From: Phycisphaerae bacterium
Lineage (GTDB): Bacteria; Planctomycetota; Phycisphaerae; UBA1845
Length of the DNA: 64,000 nt
Assembly: GCA_029260135.1 (NCBI GenBank)
Contig: JAJDDV010000218.1
Span: forward strand, 1-64,000
Reading direction: 5' to 3'
Shown: in pieces, positions 28,702-37,255 of the stretch
How positions within the stretch are numbered: the first letter of the stretch is position 1
Layout: every line of letters starts with the position of its first letter
The notes under the pieces: generated by a model
The model's database searches: none
What the model was told of the DNA's origin: nothing
The model's input: the letters and a program-made list of their open reading frames with translations, nothing else
Translations under genes and position numbers: made by a program

Positions 28702-30318
28702 TCACGGCTTCTGTTGGGCGCAACGCGTCGGTTGACCTGCACCCAGAGACCGAAGAATCAGCGCTCCGGTCGGACACACATCCACGCATCGCCGGGCAGC
28801 GACCGTCAACCCCTCCGACATCGAACGATCAAACGGCACACCCACCCGGACGTCGAAACCCCGACCGACAAATGTCAGGCCCAGCGGCTCGCACGCCTCC
28901 GTCGCGACCTGAACACAAAGACCGCAGAGGATGCACTTCCCCGGCTCGAACACCACATTCGTTTCGCCAACGCCCAGTTGCACAAGGCGCTCGAACTTCC
29001 TCCGTGTGCCGCCGAACCGGTTCTGATTGGCGCCGTAGAGATCAGAGTAGTACCGCAGACGGCAGTCTCCCTTGGATCCGCAATCACAGTGCAGACACCG
29101 TGCGGCCTCCGCTCGCACTTCCGCACCGGTCAGACCTCTCTGCTGACCCCCCGCCCGCGTGACGCGCGATGCCTCACTGACGCCGATAGTGAACCGATCG
29201 ATCTCCTCTTGCTCCAGGCGCCCCATGCGAACTTGGAAGGGCTTTGCCTTCGCCAGAGGACCGCCGCCGCAAAGGAACTGATCGATATGCTGCGCCGCCT
29301 CCTTGCCCTCCGCCACCGATCGAACCACGAGCTTGCTGAGCTGCACAAGGTCTCCCGCGGCGAAGACACCGGGCAGGGGTGTTTCATGCGTCTTCGTGTT
29401 GACGTCGACTCGGCCGGACGTGCTCGGAAGACCCAGCTCGTCGAGTTCGGAAGGAACCAGAGAACCAGCCGCCACGAGCACCGCGTCAAACTCCGCCGCA
29501 AGGTCCGACAACGATCGCTCCTTGCCAATCGTCCTGCCCATCTCGAAAACGGCCCCCAAACGCCGAATGACCGACACCTCGCCGGCAAGCACACTGCGGG
29601 GAAGCGCCTGCTCGTCGAAATCCGTACAGAGCATTCCGCCGGGCTCGCTCTGACGATCAAACAACGTGCAGGCATGACCAGCCTGAAGTAGATGATACGC
29701 GGCGGTCAGCCCCGTCGGCCCCGCCCCGATGATCGCCACACGCTTTCCCGTACGCGTGGCGCGCGCCGGAAGATACGGCTCCTCCGATCCAAGATCTTCG
29801 TCGGCGACGTATTGCTTCACGAGACAGATCGCGGCGGGACTGTCGACATCGCTACGACGACACGTTCGCTCACAGATATCCGGGCACACGCGTCCGAGGA
29901 TCGCCGGAAGCGCGATGTCCTTCTTGACCGTAACGATGGCCTGATCGAGTTCGCCGGCGTCCACCTGGCGCAACATCAGTGGAATGTCCATGTGACACGG
30001 ACAGGTGTTCTGGCACGGTGCCGCGCAATCCCCCGCATGATCGCTCAACAGTAACTCGAGCCCGGTTCGTCGAACCTCCCGAACCTCCTGCGACTCACTC
30101 TCCACCCGCATGCCCTCTACCGCGATGGTGGCGCAGGATGGCACGAAGCGATTCGTCGGCGTCAGCTTGACCTGGCAGAGCATGCAAGACGTCTGCGGAG
30201 GGTGACCGTCCGCATGGCAAAGTGACGGAATGTCCAGTCCGAGTGTGCGGGCGGCATCAAGAACCGTAGCCCCTGGTGCCACCACGACCTCACGGTTGTC
30301 GATGAACATGGTCACCAT
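28702..30318 (-). CDS. Fe-S flavoprotein: N-terminal [2Fe-2S], GltD-like FAD domain without NAD(P)H subdomain, C-terminal [4Fe-4S]
   Basis: 538 residues from ATG 30318 (GGAG upstream). Residues 1-70 are a plant-type [2Fe-2S] ferredoxin domain as in HoxU/NuoG (Cys 34, 45, 48, 62). Then comes the Cys-rich helical domain of glutamate-synthase small subunits (CAAPCQNTCPCHMDIP, GRVCPDICERTCRR), and a FAD-binding IGAGPTGLTAAYHLLQAG near 200. The usual inserted NAD(P)H Rossmann domain (GGGNTAMD) is missing: the chain passes within about 40 residues from FDAVLVAAGS to GVFAAGDLV. The C terminus has CILCGLCVQV and CVDVCPTGAL for [4Fe-4S]. It starts two bases after the NuoE-NuoF fusion, so it probably relays electrons for that subunit. 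Confidence 0.85.
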   Translation of the reverse strand: MVTMFIDNREVVVAPGATVLDAARTLGLDIPSLCHADGHPPQTSCMLCQVKLTPTNRFVPSCATIAVEGMRVESESQEVREVRRTGLELLLSDHAGDCAAPCQNTCPCHMDIPLMLRQVDAGELDQAIVTVKKDIALPAILGRVCPDICERTCRRSDVDSPAAICLVKQYVADEDLGSEEPYLPARATRTGKRVAIIGAGPTGLTAAYHLLQAGHACTLFDRQSEPGGMLCTDFDEQALPRSVLAGEVSVIRRLGAVFEMGRTIGKERSLSDLAAEFDAVLVAAGSLVPSELDELGLPSTSGRVDVNTKTHETPLPGVFAAGDLVQLSKLVVRSVAEGKEAAQHIDQFLCGGGPLAKAKPFQVRMGRLEQEEIDRFTIGVSEASRVTRAGGQQRGLTGAEVRAEAARCLHCDCGSKGDCRLRYYSDLYGANQNRFGGTRRKFERLVQLGVGETNVVFEPGKCILCGLCVQVATEACEPLGLTFVGRGFDVRVGVPFDRSMSEGLTVAARRCVDVCPTGALILRSLGAGQPTRCAQQKP

Positions 30319-30320
30319 CG

Positions 30321-33197
30321 TCACACAGGCTCCACTTGTGTGGTACCGGCCTTCGACCGGCTGGAATCGTGAGCGAAAGATACGACTTCGATCGCCTCCT
30401 CGGGACAGTTCGCCCGGCATATATCACATCGGGTGCATATTGCGTCGTCGATCTCGTGCATCTGGTAAGGCAGAAACTCGATGGCCTTCACCGGACATTG
30501 TTGGGCACAAAGAGTACACCCGACGCACTCCGGCGTAACGCGATAGGCGATCAGATCCCTGCACTTGCCCGCCGGGCATTGACCGTCCAGATGCGCCTCA
30601 TATTCCTCGCGGAAGTAACGAAGCGTCGAGCGAACCGGATTCGGTGCCGTCGTCCCTAGCCCGCACAAACTCCCCGCAATGGTCGCATCGGCGAGCTGCT
30701 CGAGTTCGTCAAGATCTCCCTTGCGGCCATCACCGCAACACAACCGGTCGAGGATGTCCAGCATCCGCCGTGTTCCGATCCGGCAATACGTACACTTGCC
30801 GCAGGACTGCGCCTGCGTGAATGCCAGAAAGTAACGCGCGAGGTCGACCATGCAGTCGGTGTCATCCAACACGACCAGCCCACCGGAGCCCATGATCGCA
30901 CCGACCGAGGCCAACGTTTCGTAATCGATCGGCGTGTCCGCGAGCTCCGCCGGCACGCATCCTCCCGACGGACCGCCGATCTGAACCGCCTTGAAACCGC
31001 GACCGCATTTGACTCCCCCACCGATCTCATCAACGATTGTTCGAATCGTTGTTCCCATGGGGACTTCGATCAGGCCCCCACGCGCCACCTTCCCGGCAAG
31101 CGAAAAGACCTTCGTACCGCTGCTCGTCGGCGTCCCAAGCGAGGCAAACGCATCAGCGCCGTTGCGAAGGATCCATGGAATGGTGGCGTACGTTTCAACG
31201 TTGTTCACGAGCGTGGGTCTCCCCCACAGACCCTCCTCGGCCGGATACGGCGGACGCAAGCGCGGAGACCCGCGTTCGCCCTCAATCGACGCGATCAGCG
31301 CGGTCTCTTCCCCGCATACAAAGGCGCCCGCCCCTTCCATGATTCGAAGCCGCAGCGTCCTGCCGGAACCCAGAGTGTCATCACCCAAGTAGCCCCGCTC
31401 CTCCGACACACGCAAGGCGTCGCGGATGCGCGAGACCGCCAGGGGATACTCCGCGCGAATATAGAAATAGCCCTCGGACGCGCCGATCGCCAGTGCGGCG
31501 ACCGCCATGCCCTCGATCACACGATAAGGAAACGACTCCATCAACATGCGATCCATAAAGGCCCCGGGATCGCCCTCATCGCCGTTGCAGATAACAAACG
31601 GGGTCGCACCGTCGACGGCTCGCCGCCGCTCGGCAGCGTCTCGAACTGTGGCCCACTTCACGCCGGAAGGGAACCCCGCCCCACCACGACCCCGCAGACC
31701 ACTCGTCTTGACCGTCTCAACGATCTCATCCGGCGATAGCCCGTTGACACTGCGACGCAGCGCTTCGAATCCGTCGTTGGCCAGGTACGCGTCGAGATCC
31801 GTTGGATCTAGCCGCCCGAAGTGCTCCGTCGCAATGTGCTTCTGCGGCCCCAGGAACGCGGCGATGGGCGGATCGCGCACCTCGGCCGACTTCCCGACAA
31901 CGACCGCTTGCCGTCCGTCCCCCTTGATCTTCCCAAGAAGATTCGACACCGACAGCGAAAACCGTTTGCGAATCCGCTTCGGTCGGAAGTGGCGGCGGAC
32001 GATGACGGCCGCGTCTTCCGGCCCAACACCCGTATACAACGCGGACGGTCGATGGGCTCGAGCGATCTCGATCAACGGCGTTTGGTGACACATGCCGACA
32101 CACCCGACGCGCTTGATCCTGACCGGCGTTTCCAGCTCAGCCACCGCATCCTCGAGCGCTTCGTAGACCTGACCGCTGCCGCCCGCCACGCAGCACGAGC
32201 CAAGCCCGATTCGAATCTCCTCCACGCCGTCACACGATTGAAGCGGATGCGCCGATTCGGTCTTCACACGTCGGCCCGCGCCGTTACGCTGCGCGCTGCG
32301 GAACTTCTCGATCGTCTCGCCCGCATCATACGGTGTCAGGTGCCCGTAGGTCTGGTCATCGATCTGCACCACCGGAGCCAGCGTACAGCACCCAAGGCAA
32401 GCGACCTCTTCAATCGTGAACTGCCCCGTCGAATCGGTGTCACGATCGCCGGTCATGCCCAGCGTACGACGAAGTTCGTCCGTAACGCTTCGCGCCCCCG
32501 CCACGTGACATGCCGTCCCGTGACACACCTTGATCACGTGCTCACCGATCGGCGTCCGTCTGAATTGCTGAAAGAACGATGACACACCGATGATCTGTGA
32601 CGGCGTGATGTTCGTTTGATCACAAACGTACTGCAAGGCGTCATCAGGCAGATAGCGCAGCTCAGACTGCACCGCCTGGAGAATAGGAATAACGGACTCT
32701 TTGCCTCGACCGCATCGCTCAATCTTCTCCCCAACAACGGCCAAGTCCGTCGGCTTGGCCTGCGGATCGGAGTCGGCCGTCAATACCGGCAAACTCAGCG
32801 CATCCCTGACCGACTCGTTCTCCACGGACGCCGATGAACCCGCGGGCACGATCACGTCAATCCGTGGAAGGCGCCGCCCTCTCATACGGACAGACCACTT
32901 CGCACTCGCCAAAAAAACGATCGCCGCCACGACCAGCACATCCGTCACGACATCGCGTCTCGCTTCGCGTTCCAGCGACACGTCCCGTTGCCGTTCGAGC
33001 TCCTCGTGAAGCAACGCTGTCTTACCCACATCCTCCTTCACGTCTTGTTCGAAAGCCGTGACCCGAGCTTCGAAGCCCGATTGAAGCCACTGCTTCTCGA
33101 CGTACGTGCCGATCAACACGGCAATGCAGACGACAGTCGTAGCGCCGGCCGAAACGCTGATCCACCAGGAAAGGATGCGGTCTAGATGCGGCGTCAT
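30321..33197 (-). CDS. Membrane-anchored NuoE-NuoF fusion with C-terminal 2[4Fe-4S] (HydB/HndC-like NADH dehydrogenase subunit)
   Basis: 958 residues from ATG 33197, overlapping the upstream stop as ATGA. Approximate layout: TM helix 10-32, coiled coil 40-80, TM helix 85-98; NuoE thioredoxin-like [2Fe-2S] domain 150-280 (CHGTACHVAG, CLGCCTLAP); second thioredoxin-like [2Fe-2S] domain 320-410 (SCCVAGG, VGCVGMC) as in HydB/HndC; NuoF FMN site RGRGGAGFPSGVKW (about 502), NADH site CGEETALIASIEG (about 631), [4Fe-4S] SCGKCTYCRIG (about 799); then two ferredoxin clusters CVGCTLCAQQCP (892) and CTRCDICRANCP (919). This is a diaphorase module that exchanges electrons between NAD(H) and Fe-S carriers. 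The N-terminal membrane anchor and the E-F fusion are unusual. Confidence 0.9.
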   Translation of the reverse strand: MTPHLDRILSWWISVSAGATTVVCIAVLIGTYVEKQWLQSGFEARVTAFEQDVKEDVGKTALLHEELERQRDVSLEREARRDVVTDVLVVAAIVFLASAKWSVRMRGRRLPRIDVIVPAGSSASVENESVRDALSLPVLTADSDPQAKPTDLAVVGEKIERCGRGKESVIPILQAVQSELRYLPDDALQYVCDQTNITPSQIIGVSSFFQQFRRTPIGEHVIKVCHGTACHVAGARSVTDELRRTLGMTGDRDTDSTGQFTIEEVACLGCCTLAPVVQIDDQTYGHLTPYDAGETIEKFRSAQRNGAGRRVKTESAHPLQSCDGVEEIRIGLGSCCVAGGSGQVYEALEDAVAELETPVRIKRVGCVGMCHQTPLIEIARAHRPSALYTGVGPEDAAVIVRRHFRPKRIRKRFSLSVSNLLGKIKGDGRQAVVVGKSAEVRDPPIAAFLGPQKHIATEHFGRLDPTDLDAYLANDGFEALRRSVNGLSPDEIVETVKTSGLRGRGGAGFPSGVKWATVRDAAERRRAVDGATPFVICNGDEGDPGAFMDRMLMESFPYRVIEGMAVAALAIGASEGYFYIRAEYPLAVSRIRDALRVSEERGYLGDDTLGSGRTLRLRIMEGAGAFVCGEETALIASIEGERGSPRLRPPYPAEEGLWGRPTLVNNVETYATIPWILRNGADAFASLGTPTSSGTKVFSLAGKVARGGLIEVPMGTTIRTIVDEIGGGVKCGRGFKAVQIGGPSGGCVPAELADTPIDYETLASVGAIMGSGGLVVLDDTDCMVDLARYFLAFTQAQSCGKCTYCRIGTRRMLDILDRLCCGDGRKGDLDELEQLADATIAGSLCGLGTTAPNPVRSTLRYFREEYEAHLDGQCPAGKCRDLIAYRVTPECVGCTLCAQQCPVKAIEFLPYQMHEIDDAICTRCDICRANCPEEAIEVVSFAHDSSRSKAGTTQVEPV

Positions 33198-34207
33198 GAC
33201 TCGACCGTCTCCGCCCTCGCCCTGACGTCGCCCTCTTGGCATTGCGCTCGGTTCGTCTTATCGCGAGGACACCAGTCAAAACAGCGAGCACAGAAGAGAC
33301 ACGATGACAGCACCGCTCGATTCTTCTCGATCGCCCCGAGCGGACAGGCCTCGGTACAGAGCCCGCAGTCCAGCTCCTTGTCCGGCGTAATGGAGACCCC
33401 CCGCCACGCGAACCGAGACAGAATGGCCAGGAGCGCACCATACGGACAAAGGTAACGGCAGTACGGACGTCCGATGAAGATGCCCAAAACGAGTAGCACG
33501 CCACCGAAGATCAACACGCCCGCCGATCCGGTGAAGCGAAAGAAACCCACGAATGGGTCGAATCGGCAGATGATGAACTCCCGCCCCCCCGGCGCCTCAA
33601 TCCCCATCAACGCGCCGGCGGCATACCAGATCGCCACCACCAGATACACATACTTGAGGATCCCAAGCCTTTTGTCCCACCGCCGCGGAACATCAACCGG
33701 TTGTAGGACTACCAGGTCTTGAATGGCACCGAGTGGGCAGACGCCGCCGCAAAACACGCGTCCAAACAGAAGAGCAAAGACGAGCGGAAGCAGGAAGAAC
33801 ACGATCACAACGACGGGGAGCACGTATGTCGAGTCCGCGAGCGACAGCGTGACGTTTTGAATCGCGCCGATCGGGCAAACGCAGCCCTGGCGATAGAAAC
33901 CGAAGTAGGCGAGGCACGCAACCGTCAGCGCTACAAGCCAGTACCGACTCCGTCGCCCCAGTACAATCCACGTCGACAAGACCAGCGCCGCCGATAACGA
34001 AGCCACGTCGACGAGATTCCACCAGGCCTCTCGCGGCAGAGGACGCTGAACCGCCGGCGTCTTGTAGCCTTCGCCGATGTCATCATCCGGCGGTACGACG
34101 TCGACCGGACGCACGAACTGGGCCTCCGCGCGCGGCGAAGCGATCTCCGATCCCAAAAGGACCATGAGAACCGCCAGGACACAGCCATACTTGATCAATC
34201 GAAGCAA
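33194..34207 (-). CDS. NapH-like polytopic 4Fe-4S membrane protein
   Basis: 337 residues. After a hydrophobic N terminus come about five further membrane helices. Cys motifs between helices are characteristic of the NapH/NosR/CcoG/MauN group: GCVCPIGAIQN, FCGGVCPLGAIQD, YCRYLCPYGALLA, followed by a ferredoxin tail CGLCTEACPLGAIEKN and CLFCARCFDWCP. Such proteins pass electrons between the quinone pool or cytoplasmic carriers and periplasmic partners. No FMN-binding domain (as in NosR/RdhC) is present. The start is a TTG at 34207 with weak ribosome-binding sequence, so it may be off by a few codons. Its stop overlaps the NuoE-NuoF start (ATGA). Confidence 0.88.
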   Translation of the reverse strand: MLRLIKYGCVLAVLMVLLGSEIASPRAEAQFVRPVDVVPPDDDIGEGYKTPAVQRPLPREAWWNLVDVASLSAALVLSTWIVLGRRSRYWLVALTVACLAYFGFYRQGCVCPIGAIQNVTLSLADSTYVLPVVVIVFFLLPLVFALLFGRVFCGGVCPLGAIQDLVVLQPVDVPRRWDKRLGILKYVYLVVAIWYAAGALMGIEAPGGREFIICRFDPFVGFFRFTGSAGVLIFGGVLLVLGIFIGRPYCRYLCPYGALLAILSRFAWRGVSITPDKELDCGLCTEACPLGAIEKNRAVLSSCLFCARCFDWCPRDKTNRAQCQEGDVRARAETVES

Positions 34208-34241
34208 AGCGATAGGCTCTCAGTCGATGTGAAGGAATCGT

Positions 34242-34835
34242 TCATGCGCCGGGCAGGTCAATCGCCTTCTGAACAATGGCGTCATCCGGACACACCTGCG
34301 CAATCGTACATCGGTTGCAGTCCAGGCACACGTCGTACCGTACCTCCAGGCGGATCGAACCCAGACCCGCGGGCTCCTTGCAGCCCATCACGCATGCCCC
34401 GCAACCGTTGCACTTGTCCTCGTCAATCGTGTACTCGTAGAAGTTGTTCAGCGGGTCTTCCGGATCGACCTCGCCGATCGCCTCTCGCGTGATGGCGTCG
34501 CGCGGACAGAGCTTTCGAGAAGGCAATCCGTCCGGACCCACCTCGCTTCTCACGTCGTAGTACGCGGGACAAATGCAACACCGACCGCACTCGGAGAACT
34601 CGTTCACCGCTCGAATAGCAGACAACGGAAGAACACAATCCGTCGCGCACAAGTCACATACCTCGACGCCCGTAGCGCCGAGTCGAATGTTGACGCACTT
34701 TGTCGGGTCGATCCACCAGGCCCCTTCGGCGTTCGCCCGGCGAACCAGATGAACAGCCGCACCACCCAGCACCAACAAACCCGTGCCGCGCACAACGTGC
34801 CCCAAAACGTCGCGACGCGTCGGTTGCTTTTTCAT
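34242..34835 (-). CDS. Tat-exported multi-[4Fe-4S] ferredoxin
   Basis: 197 residues. The N terminus MKKQPTRRDVLGHVVRGTGLLVLG is a twin-arginine-type signal (TRRDVLG) ending near AVHLVRRANA, so the cofactor-loaded protein should reach the periplasm. The body has many Cys: CVNI, CDLCATDCVLP, CGRCCICPAYY, CPRDAI, then CNGCGACVMGCKEP and CLDCNRCTIAQVCPDDAI, enough for about four [4Fe-4S] clusters, like NapG/DMSO-reductase B-type subunits. A GGGAGG precedes ATG 34835, which overlaps the NHL gene stop as ATGA. The NapH-like gene follows after 34 bases; NapG-NapH pairs are a known electron route. Confidence 0.88.
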   Translation of the reverse strand: MKKQPTRRDVLGHVVRGTGLLVLGGAAVHLVRRANAEGAWWIDPTKCVNIRLGATGVEVCDLCATDCVLPLSAIRAVNEFSECGRCCICPAYYDVRSEVGPDGLPSRKLCPRDAITREAIGEVDPEDPLNNFYEYTIDEDKCNGCGACVMGCKEPAGLGSIRLEVRYDVCLDCNRCTIAQVCPDDAIVQKAIDLPGA

Positions 34836-35668
34836 GGCTTGCTCCCTCCCTCCGACTCAAACACGAGAACACTGAGTCGCACCGTGTCCACCACGTAGAT
34901 CCGATCCTGTCCGTCGACGGCGACGTCCATGTTCTTGCACTCGGCGTGGAAAGCATCGCCACCGACAAACCCGAGCAGCTTGCGATCGCGATCGTACACC
35001 TTCATCCGCGGCCCGGCCTTCTCCGTCACCACGAGCTTCCCTTCACCGGCCAACGTGAGATTCGTGGGATTGCAGCAACCGGGAAAATTCTCCGGCCGAA
35101 CCATGCCGAAGTGCCCGAAGAACCCGAGCAATTCCCCGTCCAGGGTGTAACGCTCGACACGGTGTTTCGCTGAGTTGGAAGCGTGAATGACGCCCGTCTC
35201 GTCGACACTGAAATCGAGGTAACCGTTCGGAATCAAAAACCCCTTCGTGTTGTTGTCCTTGCCGATATCGTTGATCCACTTCCCCGTCTTGTCGTATCGG
35301 CGGATGCACCGATCCGCGGCGTCGGCGATCAACACATGGTCCTCGTGAAACCCGATCGATGTGACCGTCCCGAATCGATCGGCGTCTTCCCAGGCACCAA
35401 CACGGTTGCCCGACTGGTCGAACATCTCGACCTGCCCCGCCTCGCCGACGAACACGCTCCCGTCGTCTCGAACCGCCACACAATACGGCGGCTGTTGCGT
35501 CTCCCATCGCTTCTTCAGCGTGCCCTCGCCGTCAAAGACCTTCACCTCGCGATCACCAACGGCGTAGAGCCTACCGGCAGGATCAAAACCGATGCCGTTC
35601 AATGACTCCCGAAACTGATGAGCCCCCGTTCCCTTGCCGCTAATGACTCGCGTCTGGCGATAATCCAT
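34832..35668 (-). CDS. NHL-repeat beta-propeller protein
   Basis: 278 residues, about six NHL-like blades (GIGFDPAGRLYAVG, VAVRDDGSVFVGEAGQ, FSVDETGVIHASNSAKHRV, LAGEGKLVVTEKAGPRM, VAVDGQDRIYVVDTV). No signal peptide is visible from ATG 35668 (GGAG seven bases before) or the GTG at 35671, so it seems cytoplasmic unless the true start is missed. It sits in a tight operon with redox genes: its stop overlaps the ferredoxin start. A scaffold role is possible; no catalytic residues are recognisable. Confidence 0.85.
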   Translation of the reverse strand: MDYRQTRVISGKGTGAHQFRESLNGIGFDPAGRLYAVGDREVKVFDGEGTLKKRWETQQPPYCVAVRDDGSVFVGEAGQVEMFDQSGNRVGAWEDADRFGTVTSIGFHEDHVLIADAADRCIRRYDKTGKWINDIGKDNNTKGFLIPNGYLDFSVDETGVIHASNSAKHRVERYTLDGELLGFFGHFGMVRPENFPGCCNPTNLTLAGEGKLVVTEKAGPRMKVYDRDRKLLGFVGGDAFHAECKNMDVAVDGQDRIYVVDTVRLSVLVFESEGGSKP

Positions 35669-35723
35669 CACAACACTCCGCGGTCACCCGAACCGCGTCC
35701 TTCGCATCCGAATTCCATCGGTG

Positions 35724-36980
35724 TCATTTGCCCTGCCCCACCTCGACGCACACCAGTTTCGTCATATCACGAATAAGCAACTTGCCGTCCGACAGCGCAA
35801 GCGGCGCCCACACATCGTGTCCATCCAGCAATTGCGCACTGGCAAGTTCCTTGTATTCACTCGTGTTCGCTTCCAGCAATCGCAACATACCGGTCGCGCC
35901 CTCCAACACATAGAACATCCCGTCCGCAAGAAGGTAACTCCCCAGCCCGAACGAAGCCTTGCCCTTGCTCGTCCACACCTGTTTTCCGTCGAAGTCCAAA
36001 CACGTGAACAGCCCGCGCCGCTTCTTGCCGACACCGAACATGTGATCCTTGTAGACGACCGGCGTGTGCGTTTCCGAGTTCCAATCGCTTGGAGACAGGC
36101 TGAACACCTTCTCGGCCGAAAACGTGTCCCCCTCACGTCGAACGCGAATCATGACCGTATCAGCCTCGTAGCAACTCGTCAGAAAAACGCGATCGTCACC
36201 GATCACGACCGGCGAGACCGGGACCGCGACGTTGAACTTCCACGGGAAATGCCACAACACCCGCCCGTCATCCGCCGCGACGCCAAGCGGACCCTTCAGC
36301 GTATTGTAGAGGTATTGCTTGACGCCGCCGATGACCGCCGGCATGACCGACACATGCGACATCGCCAGCTTATCCGGATTCGGCGTTTTCCAGATCTCGC
36401 TTCCCGTCGCCTTGTCGAGCGCGACGAGCACCGCACGACCACCGGTCGCGATGACGACCCGATCCGGTTCAACCAACGGACACTGCCCCGCGTACCACGC
36501 CGGAATCGTCGAGCCGTATTCCTTCACAAGGCTCTTGCGCCACAGCTCCTCCCCGGTCGCAGCGTCAAGACAATGGAACACGCACTTCGGATCAAGCGAG
36601 AAGACGTACTTCCCATCCACCGCGGGAACGGTCCGCGTGATCCCGTGGTTCGCTCGAATGCGCTTCTTGTCCGAGAATCGCCACAGCGCCTTCCCGTCCT
36701 CGAGCGCAGCACACCGAACAAACCACGTTCTGGACTTTCGGTCGTAGTCGTTGAAGTAAACGCGGCCGGTATGAACAACGGGCGCCGCATACCCCTCGCA
36801 GACCTCGACCGACCACAACACCTTCGGTCCCGCCTCAGGCCACTGGCGCAGCAAACCGGTTTCTTGCGAGATGGCATCACGGTTGGGGCCGCGAAATTGA
36901 GGCCAGTCATCGGCCGTCGCAACCTGCGCCGCAAGCATCACCGCACCACTGGCGATCCATCTAAATCGCAAGTCATGCAC
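35724..36980 (-). CDS. Exported PQQ-like beta-propeller protein
   Basis: 418 residues beginning GTG 36980 (GGAG eight bases upstream) with a signal peptide ending about AAQVATADDW. Repeated PQQ-like/BamB-type blades: QFRGPNRDAISQ, APVVHTGRVYF, LDAATGEELW, ALDKATGSEIWKT, PVVIGDDRVFLTS. This WPQFRGPNRD start is characteristic of a large planctomycete family of exported propellers; members are not known to bind PQQ in most cases. Located between a second propeller gene and the NHL gene on the same strand. Confidence 0.87.
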   Translation of the reverse strand: MHDLRFRWIASGAVMLAAQVATADDWPQFRGPNRDAISQETGLLRQWPEAGPKVLWSVEVCEGYAAPVVHTGRVYFNDYDRKSRTWFVRCAALEDGKALWRFSDKKRIRANHGITRTVPAVDGKYVFSLDPKCVFHCLDAATGEELWRKSLVKEYGSTIPAWYAGQCPLVEPDRVVIATGGRAVLVALDKATGSEIWKTPNPDKLAMSHVSVMPAVIGGVKQYLYNTLKGPLGVAADDGRVLWHFPWKFNVAVPVSPVVIGDDRVFLTSCYEADTVMIRVRREGDTFSAEKVFSLSPSDWNSETHTPVVYKDHMFGVGKKRRGLFTCLDFDGKQVWTSKGKASFGLGSYLLADGMFYVLEGATGMLRLLEANTSEYKELASAQLLDGHDVWAPLALSDGKLLIRDMTKLVCVEVGQGK

Positions 36981-37255
36981 GCGAATTCTCCGCGTTGGGT
37001 TGGCATGTCGCTACGCACTCGCAACGACACATGCATCATACCACACGATAGCCATCGACTCCATCCGCCGACGGACTTTGAACCAATCGCTTGATGTCAG
37101 ATCCTGTAGCGTCCGGGCCGTAGCCTGTCCCATCTGCGGGCGCCGGTGGCATACGGGAAGGTCACGATGACGCAAAGGTGACCGGACGGCAAACCGCGCC
37201 TCCGACCCACCCTTCCCGACGATGATCCTGCATACAGCACGAAGTCACCGTGCGA

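Noticed and set aside
37160-37183. GGTCAC/GTGACC inverted repeat upstream of the second propeller
   Set aside because: Only six base pairs with a 12-base spacer; expected by chance.
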